Shown one piece after another: positions 11,421 to 21,989 of a stretch of DNA of 64,000 bases (positions are counted from its first letter, which is position 1; every line of letters begins with the position of its first letter). The DNA comes from Agarophyton chilense. Its lineage: Eukaryota; Rhodophyta; Florideophyceae; Gracilariales; Gracilariaceae. Made by a program: the position numbers and the translations under genes. The stretch lies in contig JARGXX010000095.1 in the NCBI GenBank assembly GCA_030374765.1, forward strand, positions 1 to 64,000, given 5' to 3'. The notes below the pieces were generated by a model. The model made no database searches. It saw only the letters and a program-made list of their open reading frames with translations, and was not told the DNA's origin.

Positions 11421-11859
11421 CTTTTGCTCCCTCAAACTGCATCTCACGTTAACCGACCCCGACCGTATTTGAGCTGTCGGCTATCGCTCTTCTGCAGTCC
11501 TCTCCGCTTGGCAACGTTCGCCTTTCGAAACTTTGTCGTTGTTTCAGCGGTGTTGCTTGTTTTGGATTCTTGCGCCCGCTGCGGTATCGAGTTACGATCA
11601 AGAACGGCTTTGACGTACACGCACCCGCTAAAGCCCAAGACCTCACCATTGCGCAAACCCCTACACGGCCCCGCTCTTTGAACCCCTAAACCCCACGACC
11701 CCTTCAATCAAGACGCCCTTGCACAACTTCAGCCCCCGAATTCCCCTTCAAAAGAACAAGTCTCTCTTCGTTCAATCACCCCCCCTTCTATCTCTCTATC
11801 TCCGCCCCCAGCCTTCTCCACCGACACTTCGAATATCTCTCCAAGTTCCGTCTTACAAG
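11421..11859 (+). other. 5' flank of the methyltransferase-SET gene
   Basis: Pyrimidine-rich leader-like sequence between the last subtelomeric unit and the start codon. It includes a short telomere-like AACCCCTAAACCCC near 11680. The downstream frame is open from 11719 but has no ATG until 11860. No promoter motif is assigned. Confidence 0.5.
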
Positions 11860-14800
11860 ATGGTCACCACCGAAGGTCTCATTGGTTTGTTCTTGCCGCT
11901 GCGCGACGCGTACGCCCGCATGCGCCCCGATGATCCCAACGCCCGCGCGCTCCAGTACCTGGACTTGGTCTACTTCGCAGTTCAGAACCGAGGCTCTGTG
12001 CCAGCTGCAGAGGAAGTTTGCTCCTTGGTCGTGCCATCTGAAAAGCACGGCAAGTACACCAACACGGAGATACAACACAGCCTCCTCAAAAACAACTACT
12101 TTTCTCAGGTGTACCTCATGGCCAGATGTGTGGACCTCGACGATGGTAGCAACGACCGGCGTCTCAGGGACTTGTACCAGCTCTACCTCCAAATCCAAGC
12201 TTCAAGCAATACTTCTGAGCAGCAACCGTCTTCTGCTGCTGGTAATGGTACCACCCGTGCAAGTGCTCGTTCTTCCAATGCGCCTACAAATCGCCGCCGC
12301 CCCAGCCGTCAAGTCGACTTGCTCATTCCGAAAACGGCTCTCTTGTCGTCCTTCCTCAAATCGCGCATTCTGCCTCCACAGTCGCAAACTTCCAAGGACA
12401 GTCGCTCACGATTCTCCACTACCGTTGAGGCATCTCGTTTTGAAATGGTTTTGTATCTGTCGATGATCTACACTCTCAAACGCGAGAAACTCAAATCGCG
12501 CCAGACCAAGAAACAACGCCTCAATACCGGCGTTGCAACCGCGACCTCTATGTTGCCTTCGTTGCAAAACTTTAAGCACGAAACGTGCGAGCGAATTTCA
12601 TTTGTCGTGCACAAGCTTGTGACCTCTTGGAATGTGTTCTGCCGCCATCTTGGGTATGACTCACTGGAGCACATGCTCGCTCCGTACATCTTGTTCGACA
12701 GCAACACCCTAACCTACCACGCTCTCGAACGCCGCGGCGAAGGCTACGCCCCTTTATCGCAAACTACCACATTTGCCAAGAACGCACAGCCTTCCAAAGT
12801 CCAATCTGAAGTGGACAGCGTCGCCTGGTCCCACACCGACGAGGTTGACCGCAATCTACGCGTGCTAGCTTCCGAATTTTTGAACGACCTTCACCGCCTG
12901 CTTTTCAACGACTTCCTATACGAAATGGATGAAACCGCTCGCTGGCAATCTTTGACGCAATTCGAGTATAACTCGACCGTCGACGTGTACCCTCACCGCT
13001 TCACGACGTTCGGTCTGCCACTTTGGACCCCGATTCGAATGGCCATGGTCGGTCCTATTCCAGGCCAACCCCTCAACCCGGTCGTGGAGATAGCCAAAAA
13101 AGAAGCCGAGTTGGTGGACATCATTATGAACGAGTCACAGCAGCAACTTCCGCCTGATCCAGGAGCGCCACTACCGTCGTCGTCGGAACGCGCCAACGCC
13201 GCTGGTCCCTCACCTCCTCCCCAACCCCCAAATCTTCCCTACAACGTCAACGAAACTCGCGTCCTCCCGCCGCACTCCTTCACCCAAACTACTACTCTCA
13301 ACGCTCTACAAGAGGCGGAGGACGAAATGGAAAAGCATATTCGCCTCTACGGTGTCGATTTCAAAGAATTCGTACAGGTGGATATTATCAAACGAACTAC
13401 CGCCTCATCTCCAGTCGGAGCAGTGCAACTGGTCCTCACCGACCCGCCTTACAACATTCGGTCCTTAGCTGGCCGCCACAACAGCAACCACGACGCCATT
13501 TCCCAAGACGATATGAAGCGCACGGCGCAGGTTATTGGCGAGCTGTTGTGCCCTGGCGGCCACTTTATTCTCTTTTGCTCCATTCGCCAGTTCAGGCCGT
13601 GGTTGTCGTGCTTCAAGAGCATTTCCGAGTCCCATACTGCGCTGTTCAAGGTGGACCCTGTGCCGTTGGTTTTCGTCCGCGCCGCCTCCCATCCTACTGG
13701 GAGCCACCGCGGGCTGCGAACGTCGCCGTTGCCCATCACCGAGTACGCCATTCACGGCATCAAAACGGGGCTCACTCACGATGAAAACCTGGCTCGCGTA
13801 AACCTCGTCAACTACAACTACGTTCCTTCTCGCTACCCGGCTTACAAGAACGTGATTGATAACGTGCCGGGACTAGCCGCTGGCGAGACCCTGCGTTGGA
13901 ATCGCCTGCATTCTGTCACCAACAATCACAACGCCGTCACTGAAAAAGTACGCCCGGAGCAGAAGAGTCGTGCTCTACTCAAGGAACTCATAAGCCGCTA
14001 TTCTCAGCCTGGCGACATGGTGGTGGATTTATTTGCCGGAACGGGTTCCACCGCTTTGGCGTGCATGGAGCTCCCAGGTCACAGACGCTTTTTGGGGTGC
14101 GAGAAAGACGCAGTGTGTTACGCTCACGCAAAACACAATGCTGTCGTTCACTTTATCAAAACCGTTTTACAGAACAGCACCGACATTGAAGTGCCGCACC
14201 ATCTCATCGCCAAGTTCAGTCGCCTAGTTCGCTCACTACCGAACACGGACCTGCGATCGAAATACCTTTGGACCGCGCCTCCCGGTCTGCCACAGTACCA
14301 AATTTTTCCTGCGCCGCTCGCTTCCTTTCTCTGCAACTTGTGGAAAGACCGTGAGTTTGCAGCCGTTTGCCGCACTAAACCGGTGCATGAATGGCCGCGA
14401 GAGAAACAGGGCCTTCTCACTCAGATTGATCCGGCTACGTTACTTGCCATAGAAGGGTATGCCCATGGAGTGTATACCAAAAAGTCCGACATCCGACACC
14501 CCTTGGCGGGAGACGGGGTCTTTGCCGCACGCCAGTTTAATGAAGGCGACACCGTGTGCTACTTTTATGGAACTCTCGTCTACCACGACCTCTCCAAACG
14601 CTCCGCCACACAGTCTTCGTATGCCAACGGTTTGCTCGCCGTCACCGTGGAGCGCTTCAACTCCACTTCCATGGAAATCCGAGTGACAGGTCCGGACTTT
14701 GTCAGACTGCCCACCCCGGGAGACCGTGGAACCCACTCCATGTGGATCACGCCTGCCCCGTTCTGTGTTGGCGGAATCATCAATGATGCCCAATACCGCC

Positions 14801-15057
14801 CAGAGGACCTCGACATTCAGGCCTTACGGGACAAGGTACTCCCCAACCCTCGCACACCAAATGTAGTAGCGCGCCTTTCGTCTACTTTGAAAAACTCAAA
14901 GTCAGGAATCCAAGACTACCACCTTATCACAATAGTAGCCACCCGAACCATCGAGCGAGAAGAAGAAGTGCTAATAGACTATGGAAACGACTACGCTCAT
15001 TGGCCCAGGGTTCCAAAACCACAAACACACACCTTTCATGTGGATCTTGTAGATTAG
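11860..15057 (+). CDS. Beta-class amino-DNA methyltransferase fused to a SET domain (1065 aa)
   Basis: Start chosen at ATG 11860 (AAGATGG, strong eukaryotic context). Residues 1-500 have no recognised domain. The middle is an N6-adenine/N4-cytosine DNA methyltransferase: catalytic motif IV DPPYN at D528, then motif I LFAGTGST with F725 for S-adenosylmethionine binding. This IV-before-I order defines the beta class (CcrM/HinfI type), and DPPY rather than SPPY favours adenine as target. The C-terminus (about 870-1060) is SET-like: GDG at 884-886, a YFYG stretch, GGIIND in place of the usual NHS motif, and IDYGNDY at 1039-1045. SET domains methylate protein lysines. The protein would thus couple DNA and histone methylation in the nucleus (inference). 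It is intronless, follows the subtelomeric repeat directly, and the helicase gene follows on the same strand. The altered NHS motif leaves SET activity uncertain. Confidence 0.88.
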   Translation: MVTTEGLIGLFLPLRDAYARMRPDDPNARALQYLDLVYFAVQNRGSVPAAEEVCSLVVPSEKHGKYTNTEIQHSLLKNNYFSQVYLMARCVDLDDGSNDRRLRDLYQLYLQIQASSNTSEQQPSSAAGNGTTRASARSSNAPTNRRRPSRQVDLLIPKTALLSSFLKSRILPPQSQTSKDSRSRFSTTVEASRFEMVLYLSMIYTLKREKLKSRQTKKQRLNTGVATATSMLPSLQNFKHETCERISFVVHKLVTSWNVFCRHLGYDSLEHMLAPYILFDSNTLTYHALERRGEGYAPLSQTTTFAKNAQPSKVQSEVDSVAWSHTDEVDRNLRVLASEFLNDLHRLLFNDFLYEMDETARWQSLTQFEYNSTVDVYPHRFTTFGLPLWTPIRMAMVGPIPGQPLNPVVEIAKKEAELVDIIMNESQQQLPPDPGAPLPSSSERANAAGPSPPPQPPNLPYNVNETRVLPPHSFTQTTTLNALQEAEDEMEKHIRLYGVDFKEFVQVDIIKRTTASSPVGAVQLVLTDPPYNIRSLAGRHNSNHDAISQDDMKRTAQVIGELLCPGGHFILFCSIRQFRPWLSCFKSISESHTALFKVDPVPLVFVRAASHPTGSHRGLRTSPLPITEYAIHGIKTGLTHDENLARVNLVNYNYVPSRYPAYKNVIDNVPGLAAGETLRWNRLHSVTNNHNAVTEKVRPEQKSRALLKELISRYSQPGDMVVDLFAGTGSTALACMELPGHRRFLGCEKDAVCYAHAKHNAVVHFIKTVLQNSTDIEVPHHLIAKFSRLVRSLPNTDLRSKYLWTAPPGLPQYQIFPAPLASFLCNLWKDREFAAVCRTKPVHEWPREKQGLLTQIDPATLLAIEGYAHGVYTKKSDIRHPLAGDGVFAARQFNEGDTVCYFYGTLVYHDLSKRSATQSSYANGLLAVTVERFNSTSMEIRVTGPDFVRLPTPGDRGTHSMWITPAPFCVGGIINDAQYRPEDLDIQALRDKVLPNPRTPNVVARLSSTLKNSKSGIQDYHLITIVATRTIEREEEVLIDYGNDYAHWPRVPKPQTHTFHVDLVD

Positions 15058-16026
15058 TTGTTTCTTTTCTTTCTCAGTAGAACACAACTAAAAACTAAAC
15101 CTTCTCTCCTAAGAACAACCACGCGCAAACTCTCTTCCTTCATTCGTTTTAAAAACAGAAAACCTATAACCTTCTTCTTCGGCCCCCACTGCCACGCCCC
15201 GCAACATCTCACTTCTTTTGCCAAACACCATCATAACGTTACACAGTGCGCATACTGTAACACATAGCACCCCTCCTACCCACGTCACATGTAGCACCAT
15301 TTTTCCAAAATCAACGGTCAAACATGTCGCATATGCATATATGAGCTCAACCGCGGTGCAGCACCGCTTGTGCTCAAACTAATACGTGTGTACGATACGC
15401 CACCACCGCCACTAGTTAGCCGTTCTGAAAACGTCATGCTTCACAACAAGTTGCCACATTGCCGCACAACATCCGCTGGCGCACCCGATCGCGCGCCAGC
15501 TCGTTCTAAACCTCCGTCCATTTACACACAAGTCCGAACCCACCCTGAAAACTTCTGCCCTCCCCCAACCCGACTCCACCACCGCGCAGCCCCATCTCTT
15601 CTCTGTGCTGCCCTTTTTCCCCTTCCCGCTCCCCCCCTGCACGGAAACCACGCCCCTTACACAAAATCACTCTCCTCAATGGGGCGGAGGCCAATGAGCT
15701 TTATTGTGACACACTCCTCCCCACAACCCCACAGTCATACACCGGGAATGAATGACCTGCAATACCAAATAGTATCGTGAAGGTTCCCTTGTACAGTATG
15801 CCATTTGCTCAAGCCAGCCACACGCGCCCTCCCCCAAAACACCAAACCGCCTTTCTCCAATTACCCTCGCCCCACCTATTTACTACTTATACTGCTATAT
15901 CGGCAGTGAACCCGTCCATTTCGCTGATGCTCCCAAACTCGATTGTGTTTGTTTGTGTGTGTCTTTCTTTGCGTCTTCAAAAACAATCCTCCCAAGCGTC
16001 TTCTTCTCTCTCTTACACGTTCAGTT
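15058..16026 (+). other. Intergenic region between methyltransferase-SET and helicase genes
   Basis: About 970 bp without a supportable gene. It contains the 3' flank of the upstream gene and a pyrimidine-rich leader before the helicase start. Short ORFs on both strands show no domain. No tRNA, hairpin repeat or telomeric tract is visible here. Confidence 0.55.
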
Positions 16027-19000
16027 ATGTCGCAAAACAGCTTATCCTCCGCCGGCGAACATGGCTTGCCCGTGTTCATCCCCTCTTCGGTGCACAGCCC
16101 ACCGAGGGCTGCGGTGAACATCTCACCGCCCACTCCCCCTAATCCCCTGCTCCCCCCACCGCCTCCGCCCGTGGCGCGTGACGCCCATGCTCAACCCCAT
16201 TCCGACTTACCCGTTACCGACGCAAATGCAGCCGACGATTCTTCCTCTTTTATCATGGCACTCGGTACCATTGTGAATATGGGTATTCATTCTATTGGGT
16301 TCTTTCCGTTGTGCGTCAACTGCCAGTGTGGGCTGCCGTCTGCCCGCGCAATCCAACATCACTTGCGCAAACAGCACTCCATCCCTTTGGAAATTGCAAG
16401 TCCCATGTCAATGGCAATCCTGCACGAGGTGCACACCTTGCGCAACAACTCTAACGTTGCCCCCGTGTGGCAAAAGTATCGCCCCCAACACAACGCTCAA
16501 TTTGTGTCCGGGCCCTCTACGTTCCTCACGCCCCTGGCACACATTGCCATTCACAATGGCTATCAGTGCCCGCTCTGCAAATTCTGCTACCTCGACCCCG
16601 TTCGTTTGCAAGCGCATCTGATCGAATGCCACAATATGTCGCCTGCGGTTGCCCAGCCACACCTTGACCGTACCGTCTCGTCGGGCCGTATTGCCTTGCA
16701 GACAGTGTACGGCGGCGTTCGTCGCCGTTTATTCCCCGTTACCAATGCTCAACCCATAGGCTGCTTGTCCAAAACTTTCCAGGTTCCGCAGGCGCCTGCG
16801 GCACGGCCTGATACCCCCCCGGCGCAGCCTGTTTGTCTCCAACCACCCCATCGTCCAGTGGCAACGACTGCCAAAGGCATCGAGCCCCCGCTTCAACACA
16901 TTAACCACTTTTTACAAAAGTTCAACACCGGCGCTCCTTGTTCGCAATCAGACCCTTTGCTTCGTCACCACTCGGAGAAGAATTCTTTCATCACCTTTTC
17001 CAAGTTTGACATCGTTCTTCACTCGCTTCATGTTCATCTGGATGTGGCGGCTCAACTATCCAGAACTGGCACAACGCCCACATCCGCTGAAAGCACCATC
17101 ACCCACCACATCTTCGACTACCTCTCTCAGGTGAACATTTTGGTTAGTAAGACCTCCCTGGCTTTCTTGGACCGCCTCAACAAGCGCACCGACACAGCTT
17201 TTAAAACTGTCTCCACTGAAACCCTCAAGCGTTACGCTTCACACATTTCCCGTTTGCTTGTGTTTACTCACAGGACAAGGGCAAACCTCCCTCATCTCGT
17301 ACCCGACTCAGACCTCATGTACTGCTACACTACTTCCGTGTTGGATGCCATTCGCATGTCTTCCTCTGGTGAGCTCCCCGCTCCCTTTCCTCCAACCCAA
17401 CATGGCCCAGCGGTCCATAGCGCGCTCAAGCCCTTCTTGCTTCAATCTTTAGCGCCATACCACTCTTTGGATCTCCTCTCCGTTCGCAACTTCATTGCTT
17501 GCGCAAGCGTGATAAGCACCGACCCCAACCCGCCTATCGCTGCCCCCTTGCCGTCTGACCGCACGCCTGAGCCTTACGACACGGTCATTTCTCACGACCC
17601 CAACAATACCTCCTTTCGTTTTGCAGCCGCCTCAGATGTGACGCACCTCCTCGCCGCTCTTCAATATGGCATCTGTGCCTGCGCCATACACGAACTGCAC
17701 GTGCTCTCCAAATCTTCTCCCCTGTTGCAACCTGCCACCCCTGCTTCCGAACGCCCAGTTCACGTTCAAGAACGCATGCGTACCATCGACGCGGCAATCG
17801 ACGCTGATTCCAACAACGCCCTTTCGTTTGTCAGAAAGACACTCACGCTTGCAATGTCCATATCCTCTCGCGAGGAAATGTTCGTTTCTTTCCACAATTG
17901 TGATGTTCACCCGTCCTGCGGCATAGTGCGTGACACTCACCTCGCCCTCTCAGAAGTCGGCTCTTTGGTTTTAACTCTACACAAAGAAATACAACATACT
18001 CTTCACAACGACCTGCTTCTTGGCCACGCTCTGCCAACCGGTTTCACAAACGCGCTACACTCACTTCAGGACGACTCCTTCAACAAAAGCCCAGGCTTTT
18101 CTTTCCTTACCAACCTCAACAACCGCCCATTTATCGAACAAAACATGGCTTTCGTTTTCACTTGTCTCACGTCTTCCATGCCCCACAACTCCAACACCGA
18201 CCACACTCCGTTTCTTCCGCAACGCAAGCAAAACGGTACCTTTCCCCGCACACAACTGCCCACAACCGACATTTTGGGCACCGATATGTTCACGCATGCG
18301 TTGTCGAGGTGGCTCTCATGTGCACAGAAAATCCAAGAACGCCTGTTGGTTGCGCTACACCTTTCGTCGGGCTCTCCTGCGCGCGGCACAGAGATTGAGA
18401 CATACCGTATCCACAACGACCAACACTTTCAACGTTGTCTCATGCTCATCGACAAATCGCCTGTCCTCATTTGCCGGTACATGAAAACGCGAAACAGCAA
18501 AGGGGCCGCCACTCCGATTGCTCGCTTTCCCGATGCCCAAACATCCCGTCTTCTGCTCATGTACTTGACTCTGATACGTCCGTTTGAAGCATATATCGTC
18601 CGCTGCCTACACGGAGAAAACTGTTTCCAGATGCATTGGAAAATGCTGTTCGCCAACTGCGGAATTCCGTATGCCGCAAACACCATCCGCTCGATAATCA
18701 GCTCTCACTTGAGCAAACGCGGTTTCCCGATATCCTTCAACGACTATAGAAACTTCACCGTGGGAATGACCAACACAGTTTCCAATGTCACCGCATCTTC
18801 TGTAGCCGATCACATCTTGGAAGAGCTATTGACCACTGCCCATGGCCAGGCGGGCCACTCTGCGCACACCGCCGCTTTTCTTTACGCTCGTACACCACAT
18901 GACATATCCGGTTTGCAGCACTCTCAACTTTCCAAATATCGCGAGTGGTCCAGCAAATGGCACCAGTATCTCGGTCTTCTTCTTAATGCTCCCCTCACCC

Positions 19001-21570
19001 AACAACAACAACAACAACAACACCACAGAAAACGTCCGGTTACTGACACAGTTCTACCTACACCTGAACCAAAGCGCTCCATCCATACATCGCAGCCAAC
19101 CCCGTCCCCTCCCACTGACCGCTCTGCGATCCCCCATTCTCAAATCAACCTAAACCTGGCCGCCTCTCATCCTTTCAATCCACATCCGCCTGCTTTTATG
19201 GCAGCCGCCATACCGCGCGGTGGAGCTTCTCTCTTACAACAACCGCTTGTGACCTACGAACATATTACATCAGAAATGCTCCGAGCACTAAGACAGGCAC
19301 TTTCCAACGACTCCGCTTTATTCAAGTCCCACCAACAATTTGTGAACACAGCGGCCGTGTACAACAGGCTGTCCAACATGCTACTACTCCAGCCGACTGG
19401 ATCTGGAAAAACACTATCTCTTCTGCTCCCCGTCTTCATGGAAAAGGGCAAATACTCCACCGTTCTCATCACCCCTCTCACAGCCTTGCTCAGTGAATAC
19501 GAACTGCGCGCTCAGCTCTTCGGCCTTCGTGCTTCTCGTACACCCACCCCTCCCGGATCGCACTCCTTTGCCGACATTTACATCTTTTCCGCTGAAAGAC
19601 TTTCTCTTCCTTCTTTTACAGAGTTCACCACGCGACTGATCGCCGCCGACCGCCTCGCCCGCATTGCCATCGATGAATGTCACTTATTTCTTTTATGGCA
19701 ACACTTTCGCCCGTGCTTGGCCAACCTCCACAACTGCTTCGGCCATATTCCCACAAAGATCCCTCGCGTGCTTTTAAGCGCGACAGTGCCGCCGCGCGAC
19801 CGCCCCCTTCTTCTGTCGCAGCTGCATATCCCGAACGCGCATGTGTACGCTTCTTCGACTGCAAGAAACAACATTTCTTTTGTCGTGTATCAGCTAAGCT
19901 CAGCCCCCAGCACTTCGCGTGCCACACGCTTTCGCGCCGCTCATGGCCACTTTCAGGATGTGTTTGGATACCTGCTTCAGCTGGGCGTCTCAATCATGCA
20001 AGAGCATGTGGCTCGATTGCTTCACTCGTCGGCTGACACAACCCTAGCTCGCGTTCTTATATTCTCGTTAACACGCCCGGCTGCCGAAGCTGTCCATGAA
20101 GCTCTCGCCGCTTCGCGTTCTTCTTTTGGTGCCCTTAAACAATCCACTACTGTCACGGTTCTCCTGTACCATTCTGGTCTCTCCGATGTTCGTAAACGCC
20201 GGGCTCACACCCTTTGGAACTCTCCGCCTTCTTCCAGCGCACCCACAACCAACCACATTCTCTTCATGGTTTGCACCTCTTCTTTTGGTACGGGCATCGA
20301 CGTTCCCAACGTTCGCCTGGTTTTCAACTTTGGTGGAGTAGCGAGTCTTTGCGACCTCGCGCAACAGGCCGGCAGGGCCGGCCGCGATGGAAACCCATCC
20401 ACTTGCGTCACCATTTATTTCCAGCCCTACTTCAAACTCGTTACGGAAACTCTTTCTTCGTCCTCATCCAACACAAATGCGTTTGAGGAGCCCAATCGCA
20501 TATACAACCAAGCACTTTCCACGGAGCGTTGGTTGGAAGCGCAGCATTGGGTCGAATGCAAATCTGTTTGTCGAAGGAACGCCCTCTATTTCCACATGGA
20601 CGGAAAAGAACCAGGCATCTGTCTCTTCTCTCCTTCGGTTCTTAATTGCGATATTTGCAATAGCATCGCAGCTGTCTCCCCCTCTCCCACCCCGGAACGA
20701 AGCTCCGTTTCCGCTACCCCTTCTGCCTCTCAGCACGCCCAATCCATTTCACCGTCACCCAGCGCTTCCCCACAAACGCCCACGCCGCCAAAAAACCGTG
20801 CCAATCAATCAAACAGAACATCCTTAAACAACCAAAACACCAACACCAACGGCGGCCCAACACAAAGCCCCAAACCCCACGCCAGTCGTCCACCACGACC
20901 CCCCACCTCCACTCCATCGCCGTTGCTGACAACCACGCATCCATCCGCAGCGACCCAATCGCCCACTGTCGCTCATTCTCAATCTCAGTCGCACTCTGCC
21001 ACCTTCTTTTACACCTTGGAACGAAAAACACCGCAACAAATCGTGTCACACTTCGAGGAGCTCTCCCGCCGACTTGCCCCTCTCTGTGTGCCATGCTTGC
21101 TGCACGAAAAAACGCAAGTGCACTTGACGGACACTCATGCATGCCCCCATTCCCGTCAACGATGCTTCAGATGCTTTTCGCCGCACCATATATCGCGCAA
21201 CTGCAGGTTCGATAAATCACCTCAAGGAACCTGCTACCGTTGCCATCTCGGATTCTGCAAGGGACTCAAAACTCATTCTCAACCGCACACTTTTGGAACA
21301 AGACACTGCATCTTCATTTCGCTCTATCAACTGGCATGGGTCTTGTGGCGAACATGCTCCAAAACTCGCTCCGAAATTGCACTCCACCTCTTTGACGGCC
21401 GCATGCAATCCAAGTTCAACTCCATTTCCCAATCCTCCCAAGATTCCTCACCCCTCCACCTTGAAATAGACGCCATGTTTCATGATTGGTTAACACACAA
21501 CAACCACTTTGCCGTACCCAACATTCTACGCCTTGCAGCTTGGTGGAAGTCAACCACAACACTCATTTAA
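16027..21570 (+). CDS. Telomere-linked RecQ-type helicase with C2H2 fingers and tyrosine-recombinase-like domain (1847 aa)
   Basis: Start at ATG 16027 (MSQNSLSSAG); the frame is open 28 codons upstream without ATG. Two C2H2-like fingers lie near residues 95-118 and 179-205. Residues about 770-970 match the tyrosine-recombinase layout: R786 in PARGTE, a KTRNSKG strand, N905-x-x-R908, GH944S and Y953, the last two nine residues apart as in Xer and lambda integrases; His of HxxR is Asn. The helicase core follows: Walker A PTGSGKT (K1128), DECH 1216-1219, SAT 1251-1253, GTGIDVPNV and QQAGRAGRDG (1446-1455), typical of RecQ. A Ser/Pro/Gln-rich linker leads to a C-terminal CX2CX4HX4C zinc knuckle near 1712 and a further Cys/His cluster. 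Helicases of this type are known from fungal subtelomeres (tlh/TLH). Likely role: unwinding or recombination at chromosome ends. A truncated copy lies at 43191-45531. Confidence 0.9.
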   Translation: MSQNSLSSAGEHGLPVFIPSSVHSPPRAAVNISPPTPPNPLLPPPPPPVARDAHAQPHSDLPVTDANAADDSSSFIMALGTIVNMGIHSIGFFPLCVNCQCGLPSARAIQHHLRKQHSIPLEIASPMSMAILHEVHTLRNNSNVAPVWQKYRPQHNAQFVSGPSTFLTPLAHIAIHNGYQCPLCKFCYLDPVRLQAHLIECHNMSPAVAQPHLDRTVSSGRIALQTVYGGVRRRLFPVTNAQPIGCLSKTFQVPQAPAARPDTPPAQPVCLQPPHRPVATTAKGIEPPLQHINHFLQKFNTGAPCSQSDPLLRHHSEKNSFITFSKFDIVLHSLHVHLDVAAQLSRTGTTPTSAESTITHHIFDYLSQVNILVSKTSLAFLDRLNKRTDTAFKTVSTETLKRYASHISRLLVFTHRTRANLPHLVPDSDLMYCYTTSVLDAIRMSSSGELPAPFPPTQHGPAVHSALKPFLLQSLAPYHSLDLLSVRNFIACASVISTDPNPPIAAPLPSDRTPEPYDTVISHDPNNTSFRFAAASDVTHLLAALQYGICACAIHELHVLSKSSPLLQPATPASERPVHVQERMRTIDAAIDADSNNALSFVRKTLTLAMSISSREEMFVSFHNCDVHPSCGIVRDTHLALSEVGSLVLTLHKEIQHTLHNDLLLGHALPTGFTNALHSLQDDSFNKSPGFSFLTNLNNRPFIEQNMAFVFTCLTSSMPHNSNTDHTPFLPQRKQNGTFPRTQLPTTDILGTDMFTHALSRWLSCAQKIQERLLVALHLSSGSPARGTEIETYRIHNDQHFQRCLMLIDKSPVLICRYMKTRNSKGAATPIARFPDAQTSRLLLMYLTLIRPFEAYIVRCLHGENCFQMHWKMLFANCGIPYAANTIRSIISSHLSKRGFPISFNDYRNFTVGMTNTVSNVTASSVADHILEELLTTAHGQAGHSAHTAAFLYARTPHDISGLQHSQLSKYREWSSKWHQYLGLLLNAPLTQQQQQQQHHRKRPVTDTVLPTPEPKRSIHTSQPTPSPPTDRSAIPHSQINLNLAASHPFNPHPPAFMAAAIPRGGASLLQQPLVTYEHITSEMLRALRQALSNDSALFKSHQQFVNTAAVYNRLSNMLLLQPTGSGKTLSLLLPVFMEKGKYSTVLITPLTALLSEYELRAQLFGLRASRTPTPPGSHSFADIYIFSAERLSLPSFTEFTTRLIAADRLARIAIDECHLFLLWQHFRPCLANLHNCFGHIPTKIPRVLLSATVPPRDRPLLLSQLHIPNAHVYASSTARNNISFVVYQLSSAPSTSRATRFRAAHGHFQDVFGYLLQLGVSIMQEHVARLLHSSADTTLARVLIFSLTRPAAEAVHEALAASRSSFGALKQSTTVTVLLYHSGLSDVRKRRAHTLWNSPPSSSAPTTNHILFMVCTSSFGTGIDVPNVRLVFNFGGVASLCDLAQQAGRAGRDGNPSTCVTIYFQPYFKLVTETLSSSSSNTNAFEEPNRIYNQALSTERWLEAQHWVECKSVCRRNALYFHMDGKEPGICLFSPSVLNCDICNSIAAVSPSPTPERSSVSATPSASQHAQSISPSPSASPQTPTPPKNRANQSNRTSLNNQNTNTNGGPTQSPKPHASRPPRPPTSTPSPLLTTTHPSAATQSPTVAHSQSQSHSATFFYTLERKTPQQIVSHFEELSRRLAPLCVPCLLHEKTQVHLTDTHACPHSRQRCFRCFSPHHISRNCRFDKSPQGTCYRCHLGFCKGLKTHSQPHTFGTRHCIFISLYQLAWVLWRTCSKTRSEIALHLFDGRMQSKFNSISQSSQDSSPLHLEIDAMFHDWLTHNNHFAVPNILRLAAWWKSTTTLI

Positions 21571-21597
21571 GCACGATTTTAGATTCCAACCCGGTAC

Positions 21598-21603
21598 AAT
21601 AAA
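21598..21603 (+). terminator. Probable polyadenylation signal of the helicase gene
   Basis: AATAAA 28 nt after the helicase stop codon, conserved in the truncated copy at 45559-45564. Position and sequence fit a eukaryotic poly(A) signal; the distance from the stop is unusually short. Confidence 0.5.
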
Positions 21604-21989
21604 CACCCATTCTTCTTTCTCCATTTTGCTTTCAACTCTCTTCCTTGCCACAGAAAACCACATTTCCTACTCTTTATACTTAAGTATAACGCCAAACACC
21701 CCATATTCGACCGTTACATTACACCCAACCCAGCAACAAGCGTTATTCAAACGACTCTATCTCCAGCTCAACCTCAGCCCCTAAATACCCCAACTCCGCC
21801 TCAAAAATACAGTGTAACGAAACAACCTACACTCTATATCAGTCCTACACATAAAGCCCAGTACACTTATCGAATGCAGGTCGCTCAACACAGAACTTTA
21901 TCCAACCACCGCAGATATCGAGTACACCCTCAAACAATCTGTTCACCACGCATTCGTACTATAATGGAACTTGACGTCTCGACTCTAGA

